A model generated the notes under the pieces. That model was given only the letters and a program-made list of their open reading frames with translations, ran no database searches and was not told the origin of the DNA. From Hymenobacter properus (GTDB taxonomy: Bacteria > Bacteroidota > Bacteroidia > Cytophagales > Hymenobacteraceae), in contig NZ_JADQDP010000004.1 of the NCBI RefSeq assembly GCF_015694735.1, forward strand, positions 62,001-126,000: a DNA stretch of 64,000 nt, read 5' to 3'. Positions 42,541 to 50,998 of this stretch are shown one piece after another. The position numbers were made by a program, and so were the translations under genes. Position 1 is the first letter of the stretch. Each line of letters begins with the position of its first letter.

Positions 42541-43458
42541 CTAGCTCCGCTTGTGCTTCCACCGCCGGTGCGTCCACAGATACTGCTCCGGCGAGGCGCG
42601 CATGTCCTTTTCCAGTTGCCTCGCAAAGGCTTCCGTGACTGGGAAGGTACCGGCTGGAGCTAGTTTTGCCTCGCGGCCGTCGGGTAGCTCAGTGAAAGTG
42701 ACTTCGTAGTAGCCGCGCCGCATGCGGCGGATGCCCACGTAGAGCACGGCACAGTCGAGCTGCACGGCGAGGCGGTCGGCACTGGTGTAGAAGCTGGTGT
42801 CCTGGTGAAGGAAATCGGTCCAGTAAGGCCGGTCCTCGGGGCCAGCGGCCTGGTCGGTGAGCAGGCTGAGCGTGCGGCCTTCCCCGCGGTGAGCTACCAG
42901 GTAGCGCAGGGTGGCCAGCATGGGCACGGCATCGGCCCCAAGGCGGGTGCGCAGGCGTCGCATGAAGCTCTCGAAGAACAGGTTGTTCAGCGGCTTATAC
43001 ACGCCAGCAGCCCGACCGGGAAACTCCAGCGCCGCGCCGCTCAGAATCCACTCCCAGTTGCCCATGTGTGAGCCGAGCGAAAGAACTAGGCGCTTCTCGG
43101 CGAAATGGCGCGTCATCAGCTCAGGATTTACGAAGCGCATGCGCCGCCGCAATTCCTCAGGCGAAATAGCGGCTAACTTCAGGATTTCGATGATAACCTG
43201 CGAGAAGTGGCGGTAGAAAGCCTTGCCGATGTACTCAATCTCGGCCGGCGTTTTCTCCGGGAAAGAGTTACGCAGGTTTTCCGTGACGACACGCCAGCGG
43301 TAGCGCACTACGTAGGCCAGCAGGAAATAAATCACCTCCGCAAACAGGTACAGCACCGCCAGCGGCAGGTGTGCCAGGCCCAGCAGCAGCCAGCGAATCG
43401 GCTCAAAGTACCAGGCATAAGGCCGACCGGAGCCGGAAATAGCGCCTTTAGTGGCCAT
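42541..43458 (-). CDS. LpxL/HtrB-like lipid A acyltransferase
   Basis: A 305-residue inner-membrane acyltransferase, expected to add an acyl chain to a lipid A precursor. A membrane-associated N-terminus (about 18-50) precedes VVTENLRNSFPEKT, then LVLSLGSHMGNWEW with His131 and Glu136 of the H-x4-E/D catalytic motif, then GVYKPLNNLFFESFMRRLR and LLTDQAAGPEDRPYW. The C-terminal YLWTHRRWKHKR is characteristic. The ATG (43458) lies two bases after the stop of the preceding gene, so the two are co-transcribed. Confidence 0.9.
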   Translation of the reverse strand: MATKGAISGSGRPYAWYFEPIRWLLLGLAHLPLAVLYLFAEVIYFLLAYVVRYRWRVVTENLRNSFPEKTPAEIEYIGKAFYRHFSQVIIEILKLAAISPEELRRRMRFVNPELMTRHFAEKRLVLSLGSHMGNWEWILSGAALEFPGRAAGVYKPLNNLFFESFMRRLRTRLGADAVPMLATLRYLVAHRGEGRTLSLLTDQAAGPEDRPYWTDFLHQDTSFYTSADRLAVQLDCAVLYVGIRRMRRGYYEVTFTELPDGREAKLAPAGTFPVTEAFARQLEKDMRASPEQYLWTHRRWKHKRS

Positions 43459-43460
43459 GC

Positions 43461-44330
43461 TTAACGGGGCACGGCCGCATTGCCGGGCGCAAATTCGGCC
43501 GAGGCGCGCTGGCCAATAGCGCGGTGCCCAGTCAGCAGCTTCTTATTGCCCGGCCCGCCGTATACTTCAATGAAAAGCGTGAACGGCCCGTCGGGCAGCG
43601 GCCCCAGCGGGATTTGGCCCACAATGGTGGTTGGGCGCCCGCTCTGCGGGGTGAGCGAGGCGTCAGCGTCGGCCGCCGAGCCGTCGGGGGTGGTGAGGTG
43701 GTAGTGCACGCGCAGGGGCTGACCCTGCGGCGCGTTGTTCAACTCGGTGTAGAAGAAGACGTTGTCGGCACCCCGGCCATACGTGCCGCTGGCCGCGCGG
43801 GCGAGGCGGTACCCGCCGCGGGCAAAATTGTCGTCGCCCCCACTCTTGGCCGCTGGGCGTGAGAGTAGGATTACATCCGATAGGAAGGGGCCGGCGGGCG
43901 CTTCCAGTACCAGCGGCTTTTCCACGGTGGTTTCGCCGCCCGCGCTGCGGTACTGGTCTTTCACGGTGCCGCGCAGGGTGTATTTGCCATCGGGCAGCAG
44001 GATGCGCTTTAGGAAACTCTGTGGGTTTTTGATGGCAATGGTGGTATCGGTGAGCACCGGCGGCTTCAGTGTCACCACTTCGTGGTAAGCCGAGGTGCCG
44101 TCAGCCTTCAGCACATCGAGCGTAACCACGGCCGACGACTGGAACGACTTCGGTGCCCGCTGTCGATAGGTGAGCGGCTGGGTGGGCACGGTCACGTAGA
44201 TTTCTACTTCGGCGCCCTTCACCACACGGTCGAGGTTGCGGAAGCGGGCCACGTCGAGCAGGAGCTGGGGCGGCCCGGCCTGGGCGGCCAGCGTGGCGAA
44301 AGCGGCAAGGAGAGTCAGGAGGTAACGCAT
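43461..44330 (-). CDS. Exported protein of unknown function, possibly related to GWxTD proteins
   Basis: A 289-residue protein with a signal peptide (about residues 1-21, ending AAQAG). The mature part looks like several beta sandwiches: LLLDVARFRNLDRVVKGAEVEIYVTVP resembles the N-terminal region of Bacteroidota GWxTD-domain proteins, but the GWxTD motif itself is absent. There are no cysteines and no enzyme motif. Its stop is two bases before the start of the LpxL-like gene, so it may act in envelope assembly. The start at 44330 is supported by TACTTTTG ending four bases upstream. Confidence 0.72.
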   Translation of the reverse strand: MRYLLTLLAAFATLAAQAGPPQLLLDVARFRNLDRVVKGAEVEIYVTVPTQPLTYRQRAPKSFQSSAVVTLDVLKADGTSAYHEVVTLKPPVLTDTTIAIKNPQSFLKRILLPDGKYTLRGTVKDQYRSAGGETTVEKPLVLEAPAGPFLSDVILLSRPAAKSGGDDNFARGGYRLARAASGTYGRGADNVFFYTELNNAPQGQPLRVHYHLTTPDGSAADADASLTPQSGRPTTIVGQIPLGPLPDGPFTLFIEVYGGPGNKKLLTGHRAIGQRASAEFAPGNAAVPR

Positions 44331-44334
44331 GGGG

Positions 44335-44342
44335 CAAAAGTA
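44335..44342 (-). promoter_or_regulatory. -7 box (TACTTTTG) with four-base spacing to the ATG
   Basis: A perfect TAnnTTTG on the minus strand. Only CCCC separates it from the ATG at 44330, so the transcript would be leaderless or nearly so. Confidence 0.55.
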
Positions 44343-44375
44343 CAATGGGTGCGGGGGAGGTGTTGGGGAGATAGC

Positions 44376-44555
44376 AGAACGTCATGGCGAGGGCAGCCGA
44401 AGTATCTCGCGTGCCGCAGCAAATAAATCATCTGTCCTCCTGAGCGCAGCGAAGGACCTTCTCACGTTAGCACAATCGTGAGAAGGTCCTTCGCTGCGCT
44501 CAGGAGGACAAACAGTGCGAGCGAGATGCCTCGGCTGCGCTCGGCATGACGTTCT
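44376..44555. repeat. Class B palindromic element split by a class A element
   Basis: Outer arms 44376-44410 and 44521-44555 are reverse complements with four mismatches in 35 (ends AGAACGTCAT / ATGACGTTCT, inner ends CTCGC / GCGAG). A complete class A palindrome (44433-44510) lies between them. The gene-free gap 44331-44628 is almost entirely this composite. Confidence 0.85.
44433..44510. repeat. Class A palindromic element nested in a class B element
   Basis: Perfect 34-bp arms (44433-44466 and 44477-44510) read TGTCCTCCTGAGCGCAGCGA. They carry the same A-to-C change (TCCTCC for TCATCC) in both arms, with an ultra-short spacer of 10 bases. The matched change in both arms implies the arms are kept identical by copying. 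Confidence 0.88.
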
Positions 44556-44628
44556 ACTGATTCATATTCTATTTTTGTGCCAGCATTTCGGCAAACATTT
44601 GCCGCACCTGCCTCGTTTCTCCCCCGCT

Positions 44629-45045
44629 ATGCGTGCTACTGTCGCCTTCTTTCTGGGAATCTTGATGCTGCTGGGCAGCTTCATTCCCGAGAACGACCTG
44701 GGCGAGCTGGCCAAGCTGCCATCCTTGGTGGAGCATTACGACTACCACCACTCGGCGGCGGGCGGCGGGCTGAACTTCGGCCAATTCATTGCCGAGCACT
44801 ACGGCGCAGGCACCAAGCACTACGCGGGTTGCAGCCTCTCACAGCGGCATCAGCAAGACCATCACAACCTGCCCCTGCGCTGCCATCACGGCTGCGTGAC
44901 GCTCAGTTTCGTGATGGCGCCCGTGACGCGGCTGGTGTTTGTGGCCCGCCCCGTGTCGGCGCCAGTACGTGTCTACCGCGTGGCCGCCGCACCGCGCTAC
45001 GCCTTCACTTTTAGCAGCTCGCTGGGCCAGCCGCCCCGAGCCTAG
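44629..45045 (+). CDS. Small His/Cys-rich protein at the metal-efflux locus
   Basis: A 138-residue protein with a hydrophobic N-terminus (about 5-18) and a His-rich middle: HYDYHHSAAGGG, KHYAGCSLSQRHQQDHH and RCHHGCVTL. It lies 148 bp upstream of the CusA-like pump in the same direction. Small His-rich proteins at this position are common in Bacteroidota metal-efflux loci; binding of Cu, Zn or Co before export is a reasonable inference but unproven. The ATG at 44629 is preferred over an upstream in-frame start that runs through the repeat. Confidence 0.65.
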   Translation: MRATVAFFLGILMLLGSFIPENDLGELAKLPSLVEHYDYHHSAAGGGLNFGQFIAEHYGAGTKHYAGCSLSQRHQQDHHNLPLRCHHGCVTLSFVMAPVTRLVFVARPVSAPVRVYRVAAAPRYAFTFSSSLGQPPRA

Positions 45046-45193
45046 CCCGCCCGCGCCCCCGGACGCAGTGTGCCCGGACCTGAGCTGGTCCCGGCCCCGA
45101 TTTCTGGGCTCCCCCCTTTCTTATTGGATTGATAGCGCCTCCCGGCGCGGCCTCGTGGCCGCGTTTGGGCCGGGCTGTATTGCACCGTTTCGC

Positions 45194-48100
45194 ATGATTT
45201 CGGCGATTATTAATTTTAGCATCCGCAACAAGCTGTTGGTGGGTTTGATGCTGGCGGGCCTCATCACCTGGGGCGTTTTCTCGGCCGCCAGCCTCCCGCT
45301 CGACGCCATTCCGGACGTCACCAACAACCAAGTTCAGGTCATCACCCAGAGTCCCGCGCTGGCGGCCCAAGAGGTCGAGCAGCTCATCACCGTGCCGCTG
45401 GAGCTGGAGTTGCGTACCATTCCGGGCGTCACAGAAATTCGGTCCATATCGCGCTTCGGGCTGTCGGTGATTACCGTCGTTTTCGAGGAAGACGTGGACA
45501 CCTACCACACCCGCCAGCTGGTGGCCGAGAAGCTGAAAGTGGCCGAGGCCGACCTTGGGCAGGGCTTGGGCGCCCCGGGCATGGCGCCCATTACCACCGG
45601 CCTGGGCGAGATTTATCAGTATACCATCAAAGTCAAAAAGGGCTACGAGAAGCGCTACGGCCTGGCCCGGCTGCGCGAAATCCAGGACTGGCTGGTGAAG
45701 CGCCGCCTGGCCGGGGTGGCCGGGGTGGTCGATGTGAGCAGCTTCGGCGGCTACGTGCGGCAGTACGAGGTGAGCGTGGACCCGGCCCGACTGGCCGGTG
45801 CGGGCGTGAGCATGGCTGAGCTTTACGAGGCCCTGCAAGCTAACAACGGCAACGCCGGCGGCAGCTACCTGGAGCGCGGCCCACGGGCGTTTTTCATCCG
45901 GGGCGAGGGCCGGGCCACGTCGTTACAGGACATTGGCAACATCGTAGTGAAGCCCGTGGGCGTGCCAGGCCAGGGTGGCGCCCCGCTTCTGGTGCGCGAC
46001 GTGGCGGCCGTGCGCTTCGGCCACGCCGTACGCTACGGCGCCATGAACCGCGACGGCCAGGGCGAAACCGTGGGCGGCGTGGTGCTCATGCTGAAAGGCG
46101 CCAGCTCCGAGGCCACCATCAAAAACGTGAAGGCCCGCGTGGCCGAAATCCAGCAAACCCTGCCGCCGGGCCTGGAAATTGAGCCCTTCCTCGACCGCAC
46201 CAAGCTGGTGGACAAGGCTATTCACACGGTGGTTAAAAACCTGATTGAAGGCGGCGTCATCGTGGTGGTAGTGTTGCTGTTGCTGCTCGGTAACCTGCGG
46301 GCCGGCTTAGTGGTGGCGGGCATGATTCCGCTGTGCATGCTCTTCGCGCTGGGCATGATGCGCACCTTCGGCGTGTCGGCCAACCTCATGAGCCTGGGCG
46401 CGCTGGACTTTGGCCTCATCGTGGACGGGGCCGTGATTATCGTGGAGGCCGTCATCGCCCACCTCGTGCACGAGCGCCTGAAAGCCGCCCACGAAACCAT
46501 GGACGACATCACCGAGGGCGTGACCAACCGGCTGATGAAATCGGCTTTGTTCGGCCAGCTTATCATCCTCATCGTGTACCTGCCCATCCTCTCGCTCACC
46601 GGCGTGGAGGGCAAAATGTTCCGGCCCATGGCTCTCACCGTGAGCTTCGCCATCCTGGGCGCCATGATTATGTGCCTCACCTACGTACCGGCCGTCACGG
46701 CCTGGGCCTTGAAGAAAGACATCAGCGAGAAGCCCAGCATTGCCGACCGCATCGTGGGCTTCCTGCACCGCGGCTACGAGCCCATTATTCGGGCGGCGTT
46801 GGGCGCGCGCTGGTTGGTAGTGGGCGGCGCGGCGGCGCTGCTGGCACTGGGCGGCCTGGTGTTTTCGCGGCTGGGCGGCGAGTTCATTCCGCAGCTCGAT
46901 GAGGGCGACTTTGCCATGAACGTGACGCTGGCGCCGGGCTCCTCGCTGGAGGAAAGCCTGCAGCTCACGGGGCGAATTCAGCGCATTCTAAAAAGCCAAT
47001 TTCCGGAAGTCATTCAAGCGGTGGGCAAAATCGGCACTTCCGAAATTCCTACCGACCCCATGTCGCTGGAAGATGGCGACGTCATGATTATTCTAAAAGA
47101 CCATGCCGACTGGACCAGTGCCCACACCCGCGAGGAGCTAGCTAATAAGATGCAAAAAGCGCTGGCTGACGTGCCCGGCGTGAGCCTGGAATTTCAGCAG
47201 CCTATTCAGATGCGGTTTAATGAACTGATTTCGGGCGTGAAGTCGGATATCTCGGTCAAGATTTACGGCGACGACCTCGATTTGCTCAAAGCCAAGGCCG
47301 ACGAAGCGGCGGCCCTCATCCGCCCGCTGGCCGGCGTGGGCGACCTCAAAGTAGAGCAGATTATCGGACTGCCCCAGCTACGGGTGAGCTACGACCGCGC
47401 CCGGCTGGCTCAGTACGGCCTGCGCGTGCAGGACCTCAACACCCTGCTGCAAACCGCCTTCGCGGGCCAGACTACCGGCCAGATATACGAGGGCGAACGC
47501 CGCTTCGACCTCGTGCTGCGCCTCGACTCCCTGCACCGCCGCGGGGCCGACGACCTCAACCAGCTCCTGGTTTCCCTGCCCGACGGCAGCCAGATTCCGC
47601 TAGCCGAAGTAGCCACTGTAGCTCTGAAACCCGCCCCCGCCCAAATCTCGCGCGACGACACCCGCCGCCGCGTCAACATTGGCGTGAATGTGCGCGGGCG
47701 CGATGTGCAAAGCCTTGTGCAGGAAATCCAGGGCAAGCTGCAAGCCGGCCTGCGCCTGCCCGCCGGCTACAGCATCGTGTACGGCGGGCAATTCGAAAAC
47801 CTCAACCACGCCAAAGACCGGCTGGCCATTGCCGTGCCAGTATCGTTGGTGCTCATTTTCATGCTATTGTTCCTGGCCTTCCGCTCAGTAAAAGAGGCGC
47901 TGCTGATTTTTACGGGCATTCCGCTGGCGGCCATTGGCAGCGTGCTGGCGCTGTGGCTGCGGGGGATGCCGTTCAGCATTTCGGCCGGCGTGGGCTTCAT
48001 CGCGCTGTTTGGTGTGGCCGTTTTGAACGGCATCGTGCTAGTGGCTAGTCTGAACGAGTTGGCCACGGCCGGCGTGCGCAAAATCCGCGAACGGGTGCTA

Positions 48101-49609
48101 CGCGCCACTGAAGAGCGGTTCCGGCCGGTGCTGCTCACGGCTTCGGTGGCCTCGCTGGGCTTTCTGCCAATGGCCTTATCGAACTCGGCTGGCGCGGAGG
48201 TGCAGAAGCCCTTGGCCACCGTCGTCATCGGCGGGCTGATTACAGCCACGCTGCTCACGCTAGTGGTGCTGCCGGTGCTCTACACCTTCTTCGTAAAAGA
48301 CGATGAGCCCAGCCCCGTCGATGCCGCCGAAGCAGCCTACGAAGCCAAAGTACAGCAAGAAACCGGTAGCACTACTGGCGCAGCTACAGCGATTTTGCTG
48401 CTTATTGGCGGACTGGCGCTGGCACCGGCTGCCAGCCGGGCGCAGGCCACGCGGGCCCCGTTTTCGGCGCCGCTCAGCATCTCGCAGGCCCTCAGCACCG
48501 GCCTGGCCCAGAGCCCGCTGGTGCAGGCGGCCACGCTGCAGGCCCAGCAGCAGGCCGCCCTCAGCCGCACCGGCTACGACGTGCCGCGCCTGACCATCGA
48601 CTACCAGTACGGCCAGATTCAGGGGCCCCTGCGCGACCATACGGTCAATATTCTGCAGCAATCGGCCCTGCCTACCCTGTACGCAGCCCAGCGCCAAGTG
48701 CTGCAAACCACCGCCGAGGGCGCCAACCTGCGCGCCCAAGCCCAGCGCCGCGAGCTGGCCCGCAGCATCCGTTCGGGTTACTACAATCTGCTGGTAACCT
48801 ACCGCCTAGCCGCCCTGCTGCGCCGGCAAGACAGCCTCTACCAGCGCGCCGCCCGCGCCGCCACCGTCCGCTACAAAGTGGGCGAAACCAACCGCCTGGA
48901 GCAGGTTTCGGCCGAAGCCCGCGCCCGTGAACTGCAAAATCGCCTCGCTACCCTGCGCTCCGAGTTGCTGGTTCAGCGCCGACAGCTGGGCCTGCTGCTG
49001 GGCCAGCCTGGCCTGGCCGACATCGACACCTCCGCCAGCCCCCGCGCCGTGCTGCTACCCGCCGACACGGCCGCCATAACGCCCGCCACCAACCCCACGC
49101 TGGCCCTCTACCAGCAGCAGCTCACCCTCAGCCAGCAGCAAACCCGGGTCGAAAAGCTGCGCCGCCTGCCCGACCTCCGCGCCGGCTACTTCAACCAAAC
49201 CATCAACCAGGAACGCGGCTTCCAAGTGGCCCAGGCCGGCGTGGCCGTGCCGCTGCTAGGCGGCGTGCAGCGCGGCCGCATCGCCGCCGCCAAGTTGGGC
49301 GAGCAGGTCGCCGAAGTGCAGCTGGCCTACGCCAATACTCAATTCGGCACCCAGCTCAGCACGTTCCGGCAGCAGCTGGCACGCGCCCAGGCCTCCTTGC
49401 TTTATTACGAAAACTACGCACTACCCCAAGCCCGCCTCATACTTACCACAGCCGAAAAAAGCTTCCGCGCTGGCGACATCGAGTACGTGGAATACGTGGT
49501 GAACACCCAGCCCGCCTGGCAGATTCAGGAGGCATACTTCGAGCAGCTGCGGCAATACAATGAATTGGCAGCCAACATCCAGGCCTTGGCCGGGGCGGAT
49601 GCACAATAA
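45194..49609 (+). CDS. Heavy-metal RND efflux pump fused to a TolC-like channel domain (CusA/CzcA-TolC fusion)
   Basis: A 1,471-residue fusion. Residues 1 to about 1045 are a complete CzcA/CusA pump: LPLDAIPDVTNNQVQV, LELELRTIPGVTEIRS, and the helix-4 motif LDFGLIVDGAVIIVEA with Asp405 and Asp411, which matches the divalent-cation type (Co/Zn/Cd), then membrane helices to VVLPVLYTFFVKDDE. A linker is followed by a hydrophobic segment (about 1064-1082) ending in ASRAQA, just like a TolC signal peptide. The rest (about 1090-1471) is a TolC-family domain (SISQALSTGLAQSPLVQAATL, LRAGYFNQTINQ). Such fusions are known in Bacteroidota. The ATG at 45194 is the start that matches the family. The adaptor gene follows, after a palindrome. 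Confidence 0.93.
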   Translation: MISAIINFSIRNKLLVGLMLAGLITWGVFSAASLPLDAIPDVTNNQVQVITQSPALAAQEVEQLITVPLELELRTIPGVTEIRSISRFGLSVITVVFEEDVDTYHTRQLVAEKLKVAEADLGQGLGAPGMAPITTGLGEIYQYTIKVKKGYEKRYGLARLREIQDWLVKRRLAGVAGVVDVSSFGGYVRQYEVSVDPARLAGAGVSMAELYEALQANNGNAGGSYLERGPRAFFIRGEGRATSLQDIGNIVVKPVGVPGQGGAPLLVRDVAAVRFGHAVRYGAMNRDGQGETVGGVVLMLKGASSEATIKNVKARVAEIQQTLPPGLEIEPFLDRTKLVDKAIHTVVKNLIEGGVIVVVVLLLLLGNLRAGLVVAGMIPLCMLFALGMMRTFGVSANLMSLGALDFGLIVDGAVIIVEAVIAHLVHERLKAAHETMDDITEGVTNRLMKSALFGQLIILIVYLPILSLTGVEGKMFRPMALTVSFAILGAMIMCLTYVPAVTAWALKKDISEKPSIADRIVGFLHRGYEPIIRAALGARWLVVGGAAALLALGGLVFSRLGGEFIPQLDEGDFAMNVTLAPGSSLEESLQLTGRIQRILKSQFPEVIQAVGKIGTSEIPTDPMSLEDGDVMIILKDHADWTSAHTREELANKMQKALADVPGVSLEFQQPIQMRFNELISGVKSDISVKIYGDDLDLLKAKADEAAALIRPLAGVGDLKVEQIIGLPQLRVSYDRARLAQYGLRVQDLNTLLQTAFAGQTTGQIYEGERRFDLVLRLDSLHRRGADDLNQLLVSLPDGSQIPLAEVATVALKPAPAQISRDDTRRRVNIGVNVRGRDVQSLVQEIQGKLQAGLRLPAGYSIVYGGQFENLNHAKDRLAIAVPVSLVLIFMLLFLAFRSVKEALLIFTGIPLAAIGSVLALWLRGMPFSISAGVGFIALFGVAVLNGIVLVASLNELATAGVRKIRERVLRATEERFRPVLLTASVASLGFLPMALSNSAGAEVQKPLATVVIGGLITATLLTLVVLPVLYTFFVKDDEPSPVDAAEAAYEAKVQQETGSTTGAATAILLLIGGLALAPAASRAQATRAPFSAPLSISQALSTGLAQSPLVQAATLQAQQQAALSRTGYDVPRLTIDYQYGQIQGPLRDHTVNILQQSALPTLYAAQRQVLQTTAEGANLRAQAQRRELARSIRSGYYNLLVTYRLAALLRRQDSLYQRAARAATVRYKVGETNRLEQVSAEARARELQNRLATLRSELLVQRRQLGLLLGQPGLADIDTSASPRAVLLPADTAAITPATNPTLALYQQQLTLSQQQTRVEKLRRLPDLRAGYFNQTINQERGFQVAQAGVAVPLLGGVQRGRIAAAKLGEQVAEVQLAYANTQFGTQLSTFRQQLARAQASLLYYENYALPQARLILTTAEKSFRAGDIEYVEYVVNTQPAWQIQEAYFEQLRQYNELAANIQALAGADAQ

Positions 49610-49623
49610 TTAATAAACGTCAC

Positions 49624-49717
49624 GTCATTCAGAGCGCAGCGAAGCATCTAGCCAGCTTCGTTGCAACCGCTTTGATTAATCATAGCATGCGAGATGCTTC
49701 GCTGCGCTCTGCATGAC
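49624..49717. repeat. Class B palindromic element inside the metal-efflux operon
   Basis: Arms (about 49624-49652 and 49689-49717) carry GTCATTCAGAGCGCAGCGAA and GCATCTAGC on one side and GTCATGCAGAGCGCAGCGAA / GCATCTCGC on the other, with a spacer of about 36 bases. Its place between pump and adaptor genes parallels the element at 19688 in the drug-efflux operon. Confidence 0.85.
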
Positions 49718-49744
49718 CGGCAAAAAGAATACAGTCGAAATCTC

Positions 49745-50938
49745 ATGAAGTCCCTCGCCTACCTCGCTCTACTCCCATTGCTCATCGCCTGCGGCAAAAA
49801 CGCAGACGAAACAGCCGCCGAGAAAAAGCCCGCCGCCCCACCCCGCGCCCCCGACGAAGTCTTCCTCAACAAAGCCCAACTGCAAGCCGCTGGCATCGAG
49901 TTGGGCACCTTCACCCGGCGCGACCTCGGCACCGAGGTGCAGGCCACCGGCCAGATTGACGTGCCCCCCAGCCACCGCGTGTCCGTCACGGCGGTTATGG
50001 GCGGCTATGTAGCGCAGCTGCCGACGCTGCCCGGCCAGCACGTGACGCGCGGCACCGTGCTGGCCACCCTGCGCAACCCCGAGTACCTCAAGCTGCAACA
50101 AGACTACCTGCAAAGCCAGGCCCGCATCGTGTTTCTGAAGCAGGAAACCGCCCGCCAGCAAGTCCTCAACGACGAGGACGTGGGCGCCCGCCGCAAGCTC
50201 CAGCAGGCCACCGCCGAGTTGCGCACTGAGCAGGCTGCCGCCGGCAGCCTCGCCGCCCAGCTCCGCCTCATCGGCCTGAAACCGGAGTCGCTCAGCGCCA
50301 CCAGTATCCGGCCCAGCGTGCCGCTCGTAGCGCCCATCGGCGGCTACGTGAAGGCCGTGCTGGTCAATCCCGGCCAGTTCGTAAACCCGCAGGACGTGCT
50401 GATTGAGCTGGTCGACCGCTCCGACTTGCACTTAGAATTGAAAGTATTTGAGCGTGACATCACCAAAGTAAAAGTGGGCCAGGACATCCTGTTCCGCGTG
50501 CCATCGCAGGGCGTCAGTGCCCGGCCCTTGCCCGCCACCGTTTTCCTCGTCGGCAAAGCCTTCGATGACGACGGCCGCACCGTGCCCGTGCACGCCCACC
50601 TGCACGACACCGGCCCCGACGCTGCGGCCACCGCCGCCCTCCTACCCGGCCAATACGTCAGTGCACGCATCCTCACCGGCCGCACTCTGCAGCGCACCCT
50701 GCCCGAAGACGCCCTCGTGCCCGGCGGCGAAGTCAGCTACGGCTATTACCAGATAAAATCCGACGCCAACGGCAGCACTTTCCGCCGCTTCAGCCTCCGC
50801 CCCGGTGCCACCGACCAGGGTCAGGTAGCCGTGCAGTTGCTCGATAAGCTACCCGATACCACTCGTTTGGTTATCAGAGGGGCTTATTTCCTCGACGCCG
50901 AGCGCAGCAAAGGACAGGGCGGGGATGATAATGATTAA
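49745..50938 (+). CDS. Heavy-metal efflux adaptor (CusB/CzcB-like), lipoprotein
   Basis: A 397-residue membrane-fusion protein that joins the CusA-like pump to its channel. A lipoprotein signal with LLIAC (Cys16) anchors it in the membrane. A Lys/Ala/Pro linker follows, then the beta-barrel/lipoyl/hairpin domains: VTAVMGGYVAQLPTLPGQHVTRG, coiled-coil arms LKLQQDYLQSQARIVFLKQE, then VPLVAPIGGYVKAVLVNPGQFVNPQ and a C-terminal barrel. No obvious Met/Cys metal-binding motif of the CusB type is seen, which fits a divalent-metal pump. The extra upstream 17 codons of the frame come from the palindrome. It ends 10 bases before a solo palindrome arm. Confidence 0.9.
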   Translation: MKSLAYLALLPLLIACGKNADETAAEKKPAAPPRAPDEVFLNKAQLQAAGIELGTFTRRDLGTEVQATGQIDVPPSHRVSVTAVMGGYVAQLPTLPGQHVTRGTVLATLRNPEYLKLQQDYLQSQARIVFLKQETARQQVLNDEDVGARRKLQQATAELRTEQAAAGSLAAQLRLIGLKPESLSATSIRPSVPLVAPIGGYVKAVLVNPGQFVNPQDVLIELVDRSDLHLELKVFERDITKVKVGQDILFRVPSQGVSARPLPATVFLVGKAFDDDGRTVPVHAHLHDTGPDAAATAALLPGQYVSARILTGRTLQRTLPEDALVPGGEVSYGYYQIKSDANGSTFRRFSLRPGATDQGQVAVQLLDKLPDTTRLVIRGAYFLDAERSKGQGGDDND

Positions 50939-50955
50939 GCAGAAACATCATGCCA

Positions 50956-50979
50956 CGGCTGCGCTCGGCATGACGTTCT
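50956..50979. repeat. Solo arm of a class B palindromic element
   Basis: CGGCTGCGCTCGGCATGACGTTCT equals the right arm of the nested element (44532-44555) almost exactly, but no matching left arm is present. It lies in the 60-bp gap between the adaptor and WbqC-like genes. Confidence 0.6.
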
Positions 50980-50998
50980 TTTGTTGGGTTATCCTCGA

